Notes under the pieces: model-generated
What the model was told of the DNA's origin: nothing
Databases searched by the model: none
The model's input: only the letters and a program-made list of their open reading frames with translations
Shown: positions 6,421 to 15,955 of the stretch, piece by piece
Layout of the letters: each line of letters begins with the position of its first letter
Numbering within the stretch: the first letter of the stretch is position 1
NCBI GenBank assembly: GCA_021739765.1
Contig: JAIPBD010000003.1
Span: 1 to 64,000, forward strand
DNA length: 64,000 nucleotides
Direction of reading: 5' to 3'
DNA from: Melioribacteraceae bacterium
GTDB taxonomy: Bacteria > Bacteroidota > Ignavibacteria > Ignavibacteriales > Melioribacteraceae
Made by a program: the position numbers and the translations under genes

Positions 6421-8112
6421 TTAACTGTACAAATAACGTTTAATTTTGTGTGTAGGTGTTTTTTCGAAAGGTTCGGTCTGCATAGTGAATTTGTGAATTT
6501 TTGAATGTCCGGAAATACTTCCATTGACGTTTTTTTGTAATTCCTTCAGAATGGAATCCAATTTTGCTCGTGACTCATTTTCTGAAAGTTTACCCAATCC
6601 GTGCATTTCATCAAGCAAATCACTATCGAAAAATACTTTCGCCATTAATTGATTATCCCTTTCAACAACCAAAGATTCCACAACACAATCTTGAGAATTT
6701 ATGACGGATTCCAATTCCTCCGGATAAATATTTTTCCCATTGGCACCTATTATTACATTTTTGGATCTTCCTTTCAAATACAAATAATTGTCTTCGGAAA
6801 GGTAACCGAGGTCGCCGGTATGAAACCAGCCGTCTTCGGTTAAAACTTCGGCTGTTTTCTCGGGATCTTTATAATATCCCATCATAACATTAGGCGCTCT
6901 AACAATTACATCCCCTTCCCCGGTTTGTTCATCTTTATTAATAATTTTCACTTCAACACCTTCCATCGGTTTACCGGAAGACTGGAATTTTGTGTATTTC
7001 TGGTTCGTACCGGTTAGAAGTGGGGCCGTTTCTGTTAGACCGTAACCCATCGCATAAGGGAATTCTGCCTCACGTAAAAATTGTTCTACATCAGGATTAA
7101 GAGCCGCTCCTCCGATGCACAACATTTTCAAATTACCACCGAAAGTTTCATACAGTTTTTTGCCTGCGGCTTTGTTAATTTTTTTACGAACTGCGGGAAT
7201 TTTATAAAGGGCTTTTACCAGTTTTTTTGAATTAATTTGAGGTAGTACTCTGTTTTTATAAATTTTTTCGATCACAAGCGGAACTGCAATCATAACAGTC
7301 GGTTTTACCTTTTTAAGCGCCGGCACCAAAACCGAAGCGGTCGGTGGTTTATTTAAGTAAAAAACAGACGCTCCAGTGTAGAAGACAATAACCATTCCCA
7401 AAGTTGATTCAATTGTATGAAACAATGGAAGAATTGAGAGAAGTCTGTCATCCCCAACAACTTCCGCCATTTCGGTTGAAACAACAGCATCGTAAACAAT
7501 ATTTTTATGCGAAAGCATAACGCCTTTGGAATGACCTGTTGTTCCTGAAGTATAATAAATCAAAGCGAGATCATCAGGTTCAACATTTTCATTTACCAAT
7601 CCTGCAAGTTTAAGAGCGGCAAACTTAATTTTAGCAAGCTCTTTTTGTCCTTCTTGAACAAATTTTTGGAGTAAATCCGAATTCATTTCATTGGGGATAA
7701 TCGAGAAATCATCCAAAAGAATTCTTGTGGTTAAATTTTCGAACTTAACGCCTGCTACTTTTTCAAAGAATTTTTCGGAAACGAAAATAGCTTTAGATTC
7801 CGAATGTCTTAAAACATGGTGAACTTCAGATTCGTGAAACTCAGTCATTATCGGAACGCCAACCGCGCCCATTGTTGTAATCGCGAAATATGCGACGCTC
7901 CAGTTTGGAGAATTTTCGCTCAAAATTGCAACTTTGTCACCGGGGACAATTCCTTGCTCTTTGAGGAATTTTGTAACCGAGAGGACTTTTTCCTTAAACT
8001 CGGAGTAAGTTACCGGTTCTTTATCCATCCAGCTGACAAACGGTTTATCAGCGAATTTTTCAGTACTGTAGTTGAACAGATCAACCAAGGTAAGTTTTTC
8101 TAAGCGATCCAT
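6421..8112 (-). CDS. AMP-dependent long-chain acyl-CoA synthetase
   Basis: A 563-residue ANL-superfamily ligase that activates a fatty acid to acyl-AMP and then acyl-CoA. The P-loop-like motif IYYTSGTTGHSKGVMLSHKN lies near residues 186-205, the A5-type motif MGYGLTETAPLLTG near 356, and the A7 motif GWFHTGDLGYLSEDNYLYL near 427. Next come KGRSKNVIIGANGKNIYPEE and a C-terminal THKIKRYLY, whose lysine fits the catalytic lysine region. The N-terminus matches FadD-like cytosolic enzymes. It stands alone on the minus strand, with a hairpin terminator downstream. The exact chain-length preference cannot be read from the sequence. Confidence 0.92.
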   Translation of the reverse strand: MDRLEKLTLVDLFNYSTEKFADKPFVSWMDKEPVTYSEFKEKVLSVTKFLKEQGIVPGDKVAILSENSPNWSVAYFAITTMGAVGVPIMTEFHESEVHHVLRHSESKAIFVSEKFFEKVAGVKFENLTTRILLDDFSIIPNEMNSDLLQKFVQEGQKELAKIKFAALKLAGLVNENVEPDDLALIYYTSGTTGHSKGVMLSHKNIVYDAVVSTEMAEVVGDDRLLSILPLFHTIESTLGMVIVFYTGASVFYLNKPPTASVLVPALKKVKPTVMIAVPLVIEKIYKNRVLPQINSKKLVKALYKIPAVRKKINKAAGKKLYETFGGNLKMLCIGGAALNPDVEQFLREAEFPYAMGYGLTETAPLLTGTNQKYTKFQSSGKPMEGVEVKIINKDEQTGEGDVIVRAPNVMMGYYKDPEKTAEVLTEDGWFHTGDLGYLSEDNYLYLKGRSKNVIIGANGKNIYPEELESVINSQDCVVESLVVERDNQLMAKVFFDSDLLDEMHGLGKLSENESRAKLDSILKELQKNVNGSISGHSKIHKFTMQTEPFEKTPTHKIKRYLYS

Positions 8113-8254
8113 TAATATTCCTCTCTTTGTGAAGTTAATTCCAATATAAGAAATAATTTTTTTAGTTAGTTGATAACAATTGGAAGGAATTAATCTTCGG
8201 GTGAAATACTTTTTGAGTGCAATTCACCCGAATAATGTTAATTAAAAATTCAAA

Positions 8255-9499
8255 TTATTCAGCCCAAATTCCGCTAAGTGTAACAATATTTCGCACAGCC
8301 ATTTCCATATCTTGAATCGCGACATATTCAGTTACCGCGTGGAAATTATGACCGCCCGCGAAAAGATTCGGAGTCGGTAGACCCATATAACTTAATCGAG
8401 ATCCATCGGTACCACCACGAATAGCGGATTGAATTGGTTTTATGTTAAGCCGCGAGAGAGCTTCAACCGCATTTATTTCAATTTCGGGGTGTTGATCTAA
8501 AACATTTTTCATGTTCCGGTACTGTTCAATTATTTCAAATTCAAACTTAGAACCGGGGAAATGAGAAACTGTTTTTTCGCAAAGGTCTTTTAACAAATCT
8601 TCATATTCGACCAACTTTTCATTGATAAAATCTCTTATAATAAACTTGAGCACGGATTTTTCTTCATTTCCATTAATCGAAACACAATGAACATAACCCT
8701 CTCTAGCTTCGGTAGTTTCGGGTGAAAGTCTATCTTTGGGCAGGCTTTCCATAAAAAATGAGGATACTTTTAATGAGTTTACCATTTTTCCTTTTGCGTA
8801 TCCGGGATGAACATTTATTCCATGAAAAGTAATAACTACGGCGTCAGCACTAAAAGTTTCCGTTTCAACTTCGCCGAGTGTTGATCCATCTATTGTATAG
8901 GCGAACTTCGCGCCGAATTTTTCAACGTCAAATTTTTCCGCTCCTCTGCCAACTTCTTCGTCAGGTGTAAAACAAACTTTAATAGTTCCATGTTTTACTT
9001 CCGGGTGATTTATCAAATAATTCATCGCATCCATTATTTCCGCGACACCGGCTTTATCATCGGCGCCGAGAAGTGTAGTTCCATCGGTTGTGATGATATC
9101 AAAACCTTTCATATCCTGTAATTCCGGGTTTTTACTCGCTTCAATCACCACTTTGGGATTATCGCTTACAATAATATCTCCGCCTTCATAATTTTTATGA
9201 ATTTGAGGATTTACGTTTTTGCCTGAAACGGCGGGCGAAGTATCAACATGAGCAATAAATCCGATGACGGGAACATCTTTTTCTACATTTGAAGGAAGTG
9301 TCGCAATCACATATCCGTTTTCATCCATGTGAGCGTCGTGCAATCCTATCTCTTTTAATTCAGTAACTAAATCTTTCGATAGTTCCAGCTGTTTCGGATC
9401 GCTTGGGAAAGTCTCGGAATCTTCATTGGATTGAGTATCATATTTAACATATTTAAGAAATCTGTCAGTCACAGTGAATTGATAATTATCTTCGAACAT
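8255..9499 (-). CDS. pepT: Peptidase T (tripeptide aminopeptidase)
   Basis: At 414 residues this matches PepT, an M20-family cytosolic enzyme that removes N-terminal residues from tripeptides. The expected two-zinc site is visible: HVDTSP (His84), GADDKAG (Asp147), and the catalytic pair in TPDEEVGRGA (Glu181, Glu182). The late GGTDGSRLS and GGHNFHAVTEYV blocks carry the remaining ligands and dimer-domain contacts. The gene follows the galactan operon after about 114 bases on the same strand and may be read partly from it, but there is no functional link. Confidence 0.95.
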   Translation of the reverse strand: MFEDNYQFTVTDRFLKYVKYDTQSNEDSETFPSDPKQLELSKDLVTELKEIGLHDAHMDENGYVIATLPSNVEKDVPVIGFIAHVDTSPAVSGKNVNPQIHKNYEGGDIIVSDNPKVVIEASKNPELQDMKGFDIITTDGTTLLGADDKAGVAEIMDAMNYLINHPEVKHGTIKVCFTPDEEVGRGAEKFDVEKFGAKFAYTIDGSTLGEVETETFSADAVVITFHGINVHPGYAKGKMVNSLKVSSFFMESLPKDRLSPETTEAREGYVHCVSINGNEEKSVLKFIIRDFINEKLVEYEDLLKDLCEKTVSHFPGSKFEFEIIEQYRNMKNVLDQHPEIEINAVEALSRLNIKPIQSAIRGGTDGSRLSYMGLPTPNLFAGGHNFHAVTEYVAIQDMEMAVRNIVTLSGIWAE

Positions 9500-9613
9500 T
9501 TTCCACCTAAGTAAATTTTAATCAAAATTGTTTTAAGCAACTTATCGAAATAGGGTTGTAATATCAATTTAATGAATAGGTAAAAAGATTCTTCCCGCTA
9601 CCAAATGGAATAA

Positions 9614-12052
9614 CTACTTAATATTTATTCGAATTGAATCGGATTTCAATCCGGTGCTGTTAGCGGAAATGATCGCTTGCTCACCTTTTCCATCGGCACT
9701 GATAATTAACATCGCTTTGCCGTAAAACAATTTTCTTTTGTTCGAAATAAACGGCTCCAACGATTGCGGATTGCCGTTCCCGACGGCAGCAATTTTTGCC
9801 GCTCCTTCAACTGTAAACTCAATTTCATTTTCAGCTAATGGACAAAATTTCCCTTCTTCATCTAAAACCTCAACAAGAATAAATGCCAGCTCATCATCCT
9901 CTGAATCGATTGCGGTTTTCTCGGTTGTTAATCTAATTTTAGAAGGAGACTTTGCGGTTCGGATGATCTCTTCCCCAATAATTTTCCCTTCTTTGTAAGC
10001 AACTGTTTTCAGCTCACCGGGTTCATATTTAACATCGTTCCACATCAATCGATAACGTTCAAACATATTTTCCGATTTAGGATTTTTTTCTTTCATTCCC
10101 AACGATTTTCCATTCAAAAACAATTCAGCTCTATCACCATTTGTGTAAACAAAAACCGGAATATTTTCACCTTCTTTGCCGTTCCAATTCCAATGAGGCA
10201 GAATATGAATGGTGGTCTTTTGCGGCGCCCAATAACTGCGATATAAATAAAATCTATCTTTAGGAATTCCGCACAGATCTACAATTCCGAAATAAGAACT
10301 TTTCGCTGCTTGCTCGATTTTAATTTTTCCTTCATTTACCAAAGTGCTATTGTAAGGTGTCGGTTCGCCGATGTAGTCAAAACCGGTCCAAACAAATTCT
10401 CCGGCAACATATTTATCTTGTTCTTGCCACAAATAATCTTGATCGGCCGGTTCCGCCCACCACGGAGCGTTCATATCATAAGAGCTGATTTGGTAATCTT
10501 TGTTTAGATAATCTTCTTTGTCGGATGGCAGAGGAAAAGAGTAGTATCCACGCGTACTAATTGTAGAAGCAGATTCACTGATGATTACAGATTTAGTTGG
10601 TTCCGCTTCTCTCGCGGGCAAATATCTTCTTCCGTAATTCCACGAATGGACATCGAAGTAATCGAAGAGTCTCCATCGCACACCTGAAGTATTATCTGTT
10701 ACCATTGTTACGGGTCTGGACAGATCATACTTTTTAAGAAAACCAATCATTAATTCTAATTTTTTAATACTTCCCGGTTGATTTGCCTGGATATCATGAA
10801 TTTCATTACCAACGCTCCACAAAATGATCGATGGATGGTTTCGATCCCTCTTTATGAAATTTCTCATATTTCTTTCAGCGGATTCGAAGAAATCATTTCC
10901 GGGAATAAATCCACCTTTTCGATCCCACTTGTCATAAATTTCATCAATCACCAACAATCCCATTTCATCGCATAAATCCAAAAGTTCCGGCGCGGGAATA
11001 TTGTGGCTGGTTCTTATCGCGTTGCATCCAATTTCTTTCATGATTTCCAATTGACGGCGCATTGCACTTTTATTGAATGCGGCTCCGAGAGGGCCCAAAT
11101 CGTGATGAAGATTGACTCCTTTAAACTGCACTCTTCGATCGTTCAAGAAGAATCCGTCATCTTCAGTAAATTTAAATTTTCTAATACCGAAAGGAGTGGA
11201 GTAGCTGTCAATAACTTGGCCATCCAGAATAATATCTGTTTTGAATCGATAAAGAGTTGGAGAATCAATATCCCATTTTTGCGGATTGCTTAGTGTGAAC
11301 CAGTTTTCAACTTCAATCGATTCTTGCGCTTCAATTTCGATGTTCGATTTATGAGATTTTACAATTCCGTTTTCCGGACCGACAATTGATGTTTCCAATT
11401 CAAATTTCTTAGATTCGTTAAAATTATTCGCGATTGTTGTAACCGTTCTTACATCGCTCCATTTTTGTTCGACAGCAGGCGTGGTGACGTATGTTCCCCA
11501 AATTTCGACGTGCAGAGCGGAAGTCGCGATCATCTCAATTTTTCTAAAAATTCCTGCTCCGGGATACCAGCGGCTGTCGTGTTCGCGTGTATCGGCATGA
11601 ATTGTTAGAATATTTTCGCCACCAAACTTCAGAAGTTTGGTTGCGTTGATGTAAAAAGAATTGTAACCATAATCCCATTCGCCGGCTAATTTGCCGTTTA
11701 GATAAATTATCGGGAACGCCATGATGCCGTCAAAAACAAAATAGATTTGTTTCCCTTCCAATTCTTTATCAATAATAAATGTACGACGATACCAGCCTTC
11801 TCCTTGCCATGGGAGTTTTCCGGTTTCGGGATCTCCTTTTTCATCAAACGGGCCGCTTATTGCCCAATCGTGCGGAACGGTAACGACTTCCCAATTTGAA
11901 TCATCAAAATTTATGTTTATTGCTGATTTATGATCACCTTTAGCAAACTTCCATCCATCTTTTAATGTTTGGACAATTCTCTCTTGCGCTGGAAGAACAG
12001 ATACAAAATAAACGAGCTGTAATAATAGAATAACTAGTAAACTTTTTTTCAT
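9614..12052 (-). CDS. GH2 beta-galactosidase, exported
   Basis: This 812-residue glycoside hydrolase family 2 protein starts with a signal peptide (KKSLLVILLLQLVYFVSVLPAQ). The sugar-binding domain comes first, then an immunoglobulin-like domain, then the barrel with acid/base Glu in WSVGNEIHD (about residue 417) and nucleophile Glu in VIISESAST (about 493). Two further beta domains, of the DUF4982 and GH2 C-terminal types, follow. The ATG at 12052 is chosen because GGAG sits 7 bases upstream; the upstream ATG (12064) would spoil the signal peptide. It is the last gene of the operon. Placement with GalK, GalT and GH53 points to release of galactose from galacto-oligosaccharides in the periplasm. 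Confidence 0.9.
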   Translation of the reverse strand: MKKSLLVILLLQLVYFVSVLPAQERIVQTLKDGWKFAKGDHKSAININFDDSNWEVVTVPHDWAISGPFDEKGDPETGKLPWQGEGWYRRTFIIDKELEGKQIYFVFDGIMAFPIIYLNGKLAGEWDYGYNSFYINATKLLKFGGENILTIHADTREHDSRWYPGAGIFRKIEMIATSALHVEIWGTYVTTPAVEQKWSDVRTVTTIANNFNESKKFELETSIVGPENGIVKSHKSNIEIEAQESIEVENWFTLSNPQKWDIDSPTLYRFKTDIILDGQVIDSYSTPFGIRKFKFTEDDGFFLNDRRVQFKGVNLHHDLGPLGAAFNKSAMRRQLEIMKEIGCNAIRTSHNIPAPELLDLCDEMGLLVIDEIYDKWDRKGGFIPGNDFFESAERNMRNFIKRDRNHPSIILWSVGNEIHDIQANQPGSIKKLELMIGFLKKYDLSRPVTMVTDNTSGVRWRLFDYFDVHSWNYGRRYLPAREAEPTKSVIISESASTISTRGYYSFPLPSDKEDYLNKDYQISSYDMNAPWWAEPADQDYLWQEQDKYVAGEFVWTGFDYIGEPTPYNSTLVNEGKIKIEQAAKSSYFGIVDLCGIPKDRFYLYRSYWAPQKTTIHILPHWNWNGKEGENIPVFVYTNGDRAELFLNGKSLGMKEKNPKSENMFERYRLMWNDVKYEPGELKTVAYKEGKIIGEEIIRTAKSPSKIRLTTEKTAIDSEDDELAFILVEVLDEEGKFCPLAENEIEFTVEGAAKIAAVGNGNPQSLEPFISNKRKLFYGKAMLIISADGKGEQAIISANSTGLKSDSIRINIK

Positions 12053-12081
12053 CAGAATCTCCATTTTATAATCTTTGTTTT

Positions 12082-13350
12082 TTAGAATGAGATATGACTG
12101 AGAGGAGTAACGCCAAACTTTCTGAAATTCAGAATTGTAATTGAACCCACACCGAATACAGATTCGATAATTTTTCTATACTCATCAATAAAATCTTTTT
12201 TGAGAAATACCTGTATTGTCCCCGCGAATCCACCACCGTGAATTCGACACGCGCCCTCATTTTTTTGATTTATAAAATTTTCCGTAATTGCTAGAGCCAA
12301 TGATATTGGCTGATTCGTGATCTCCTGAGGAGAATAAATATTCTGCAAATACTTAAAGGAAGAATTACCGGATTGATTTACGAGTCGCATAAACTCGGGC
12401 AGATTTTTATTTGTTAGCGCGGTTTTCTGTTCATCTACTCGAATGTTTTCTTGTGAAAAATGAAGCGCACGCAATATTGCCCTATGTGAATATTTTTGGT
12501 AAAGATCAGGTAAAGCTTTATTTAAATCTTCAGAATCAACTTCTGAACAAAGTTTTTTCCCAAAATAATTAGCAATTAATTTCATTTCTTCCGGAATTGA
12601 TGCATAATCCGCAGTTAGATTTTGATGATTCCCACCGGTATCAACAACAAGCAATTTGTAATTGTATTGCTCGAGATCAAAATCTATTTGTTCAATTTTC
12701 GGTTTATCGTGCTCTTTAAAGTCGATAGCCACAACACTTCCACAGGCGCACGCAATTTGATCCATAAGTCCGCAAGGTTTTCCGAAAAACTCATTTTCCG
12801 CAAATTGTCCAATCAATGCTAAGTCAACAGGAGAAACCAAATTGTCATTATAGAAATGATTAAATATTGAAGCAATTAAAACTTCGAAAGAGGCCGATGA
12901 ACTTAATCCGGAGCCGACTTTTACTTCACCTGAAATAACGGCTTTGAATCCACCGATTTTAAATCCGTTTTTTACAAATCCGGCAGCGATCCCTCTTACC
13001 AACGCAGTTGACGTTTCTTTTTCCTTTTCATTCGGTTGCAGTTCATCTAAACTCAAAGAAATTTTTTCATCAAATCCGATGGAAAATATTTCAACGACAT
13101 TTTCTTGCAAGGAGGCGCATGCGATTGTATCCAAATTGATACTTGCGGCAATTACCTTGCCGCCGTTGTGGTCCGTGTGATTACCGCCGAGTTCGGTTCG
13201 GCCGGGTGAACTAAAATATTCATAAGATGTTGATGATGAAAATTCTTTAATAAATTTTTCCGTTAATTCCCGATACCGTTCGATCTGATAATTTTGGGTT
13301 TCGATGCAATTGTTGTAAAGCTTTTTTAGTTTTTGTTCAAGATTAATCAT
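12082..13350 (-). CDS. galK: Galactokinase
   Basis: A GHMP-family kinase of about 422 residues that makes galactose-1-phosphate. The galactokinase signature is complete: SPGRTELGGNHTDHNGG near the start, the ATP loop KVGSGLSSSASFE in the middle, and GACRIHGGGFAGTIQVF near the end. The start at 13350 (MINLEQKL) matches the usual N-terminus; an ATG six codons earlier is possible. It lies between the clan GH-A hydrolase and the GH2 gene with gaps under 50 bases. With galT in the same operon it covers two Leloir steps; no galE or galM is in the window. Confidence 0.95.
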   Translation of the reverse strand: MINLEQKLKKLYNNCIETQNYQIERYRELTEKFIKEFSSSTSYEYFSSPGRTELGGNHTDHNGGKVIAASINLDTIACASLQENVVEIFSIGFDEKISLSLDELQPNEKEKETSTALVRGIAAGFVKNGFKIGGFKAVISGEVKVGSGLSSSASFEVLIASIFNHFYNDNLVSPVDLALIGQFAENEFFGKPCGLMDQIACACGSVVAIDFKEHDKPKIEQIDFDLEQYNYKLLVVDTGGNHQNLTADYASIPEEMKLIANYFGKKLCSEVDSEDLNKALPDLYQKYSHRAILRALHFSQENIRVDEQKTALTNKNLPEFMRLVNQSGNSSFKYLQNIYSPQEITNQPISLALAITENFINQKNEGACRIHGGGFAGTIQVFLKKDFIDEYRKIIESVFGVGSITILNFRKFGVTPLSHISF

Positions 13351-13394
13351 TATATATTTACATTCCATAGTTTCTAATACATCGAACCTGCGTT

Positions 13395-15950
13395 CTAATC
13401 CTTTTTTCTGACGACGGATATTTTTCCAATTTCAATTTTTGTGTTGATGTTTTTGTTTACCGATTCGTTCTCGAGAGGAATGGCAAATTGGATGAGATTT
13501 AATTTCGGATTTGAATTTATAACATTCGTGTCTCCGGTCAATTGAAACCAATACGGCAAAAATTTAGGATATGGTCTCGGCAATAACGCATATTTAATTT
13601 TTGTCAGTTCTTTCGGATAAATTTCCAATGTGTTTTTTGTCTCGCTCATCTCGATCGTTTTGCTGAATCCAAATCCGTTATCATATATAAATCTAATTTC
13701 TAACTTATTTTTAATGTTACTGGTCAGAGTAAAATCCATTTCATATTTTTCTATTTCTTCAGCATCCTCTAATTTATCCCCCGCAAATATTTGAAATGAA
13801 AATTCCGGCAACTCTTTTTTGTACTCGCCCAGAATTATTGACGCTGATAAATCGCCATTCTCATTAAAAATAAGTTCGTTTGTAAATCTGAGGCTCGCCC
13901 ATACATTGGGTATAATCAGATTTTCCAGATCCGACTCAGGATCAAAAAGATTTACTTTATTTGACCACGGAAAAACATCAAGTATGAAACCTTTTTCACC
14001 ATTAAATCCCCAATTGTCAGGTGCCAGTGAATAATTGCCGGGAAAAGTTTTTGTTTTACCATCTAATTGAAATGAAAGAAAATATTCGAGTCTTCCATTA
14101 TTTAAAACATTCTCGGGCAATCCCGCCATAAAATTGTAATCGTTCGATTTCTCTAATTCTACTGAACCAAAACCACGCCAGCCAATTCTTCTGTAAAATA
14201 TTTTCGCGTCGGTTATATGGCTATCAGACAAAATATTAAATTCCAAATTAGCAGGGTTTCCTGTTTCAATTTTATGCGGAGAAACATTAATCACATCCAG
14301 AAAGTATTTTGATTCCGTTAGTTTTTTAAGTCCTTCAAAATCAAAATAAGAAAGGTCTTTATTTTTTACGAACTTTTCTCTGCTTAAAATGTAGCTGCCG
14401 GGTCGAATTGTAGTTGTAAATCCTTCAGCTTTTTGCGATGCAGTATTTTTATTTAAAGGACTGCTGATAAAGTAGTCTGCACCTAAATCGGGAAGTTTAA
14501 TGGAAATGGTATTCTCAGTCCACATAAGCTGTGTAACCGGTGACTCCAAATTATTAGATCCGAATGGATCTTTAATTTGTACAGCATCGGGGAAGACTTC
14601 CAATTTCCAGACACCCTCTTCAATTTTATCCAAATAGTATGAACCACTTCCCGAATAATTGACTATCGAGGAAGAACCAACTCCGGCAATACTTTGTAAT
14701 TGATGAATATTGTTTGGTTCCACTTTGGTGGAGTTAGAATAGTAAAAATATTCTTCCGCATTAAGTAAGCTGATATTATCATTATAACTTACCGAGTAGT
14801 TGGATTTTTTTACATTATTAAAACCGGAAACTATTCCTTTTTGATTTTTGTCTTGGAATAATTTACCGGCAATCAAGTAACTGATTGCTTTCCCGGGTGC
14901 GTAAGCCAAATTAAAATAGTGCGTGAAATATTCTGTGTTGAAGGCCGCAATTGGAGTCGGATCGTAGCTGAACATTGTGACCCATTGCATTCCCGCCCGT
15001 TTATAACTATCGGCAATCACGGGATACATTATCGATGATGAAATATCTGCGGCATCAAACTCATAAATCATCTTTGCTTTGTTTTTTATGTTCTGAGAAT
15101 ATTTGGGAAGAACGTAATTTGAAACATTCGCTAAATAATTGCCTTTTAGTGTATTTCCCTTTACCAAGCCTGTTGGATACCATTGAAACGAAACACCGTC
15201 AATTTCTGCATTTGCCACTCCGCTCCAAGTATTAATTTCCGGATTTTCGCTGATATTAAAAAAGATTGGTTTGGTTACGCCCGTTGATCGAATCGATTTA
15301 ACGAGTCTGTTTACGTAATTTGTGACCTGAACACTGTCATCGGGTAAATTCGGCTCATTAAATATTTCAAAAGCTATTATATTAGATTCGTTTTTATATA
15401 ACTTTTCGGTGAATTTGTTTTTGTGATTTAAAAATTGCTTGAGATAATTTTCCTGTGATTGAATTAAATCTTCCTTTGTGGATAGATCTAGTTTTGATCC
15501 GAAGGAAGAAAATCCTTTTGTCTCCTGATCCGGTTCGGGATAACCATTTCCCCACCAAGCAATCGGAGTTACAATCACATAAATGTCATTTTCAATTAAT
15601 TTCGAGATCAAATAATCGAACAATTCCAGATGATCATTTGGAATCAGATTTCCATTTCTATCCGAAATTTCTCTATCCCAAACATGAACTCGATATGCGT
15701 TAATACACAATCTTTTAAATTGCTGAATGTCTTGATCGATAACTTCTTTATGATCAAATCCTTTTGCTTTGATTGCGCGAAAAGAATGTGCGAAGGGGAC
15801 GGTGTAATTTACTCCCCAAAAATATGCTTCGGTTTCATCGGATGACCAACGCATGCGTCCTTCGTCATCAACATAAACCAAATTTTCTTGAGGAATAATT
15901 TGAGTCGAAACCAGCAAAAAACTGAAAAGCAAAAGCATTTTACACTTCAC
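13395..15950 (-). CDS. Clan GH-A glycoside hydrolase, exported
   Basis: An 851-residue secreted protein with signal peptide MLLLFSFLLVSTQIIPQ. Residues about 40-360 form a cellulase-like TIM barrel. The acid/base is Glu199 in FEIFNEPN and the likely nucleophile is Glu297 in KMIYEFDAAD, spacing typical of clan GH-A families such as GH5. The rest is beta-rich and without a type IX sorting tail, so it is probably periplasmic or membrane-associated. Its place after GH53, with a 5-base gap, makes a role in galactan or galacto-oligosaccharide breakdown likely. The precise family (GH5 or another GH-A family such as GH147) cannot be settled by eye. Confidence 0.75.
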   Translation of the reverse strand: MKCKMLLLFSFLLVSTQIIPQENLVYVDDEGRMRWSSDETEAYFWGVNYTVPFAHSFRAIKAKGFDHKEVIDQDIQQFKRLCINAYRVHVWDREISDRNGNLIPNDHLELFDYLISKLIENDIYVIVTPIAWWGNGYPEPDQETKGFSSFGSKLDLSTKEDLIQSQENYLKQFLNHKNKFTEKLYKNESNIIAFEIFNEPNLPDDSVQVTNYVNRLVKSIRSTGVTKPIFFNISENPEINTWSGVANAEIDGVSFQWYPTGLVKGNTLKGNYLANVSNYVLPKYSQNIKNKAKMIYEFDAADISSSIMYPVIADSYKRAGMQWVTMFSYDPTPIAAFNTEYFTHYFNLAYAPGKAISYLIAGKLFQDKNQKGIVSGFNNVKKSNYSVSYNDNISLLNAEEYFYYSNSTKVEPNNIHQLQSIAGVGSSSIVNYSGSGSYYLDKIEEGVWKLEVFPDAVQIKDPFGSNNLESPVTQLMWTENTISIKLPDLGADYFISSPLNKNTASQKAEGFTTTIRPGSYILSREKFVKNKDLSYFDFEGLKKLTESKYFLDVINVSPHKIETGNPANLEFNILSDSHITDAKIFYRRIGWRGFGSVELEKSNDYNFMAGLPENVLNNGRLEYFLSFQLDGKTKTFPGNYSLAPDNWGFNGEKGFILDVFPWSNKVNLFDPESDLENLIIPNVWASLRFTNELIFNENGDLSASIILGEYKKELPEFSFQIFAGDKLEDAEEIEKYEMDFTLTSNIKNKLEIRFIYDNGFGFSKTIEMSETKNTLEIYPKELTKIKYALLPRPYPKFLPYWFQLTGDTNVINSNPKLNLIQFAIPLENESVNKNINTKIEIGKISVVRKKD

Positions 15951-15955
15951 AACAA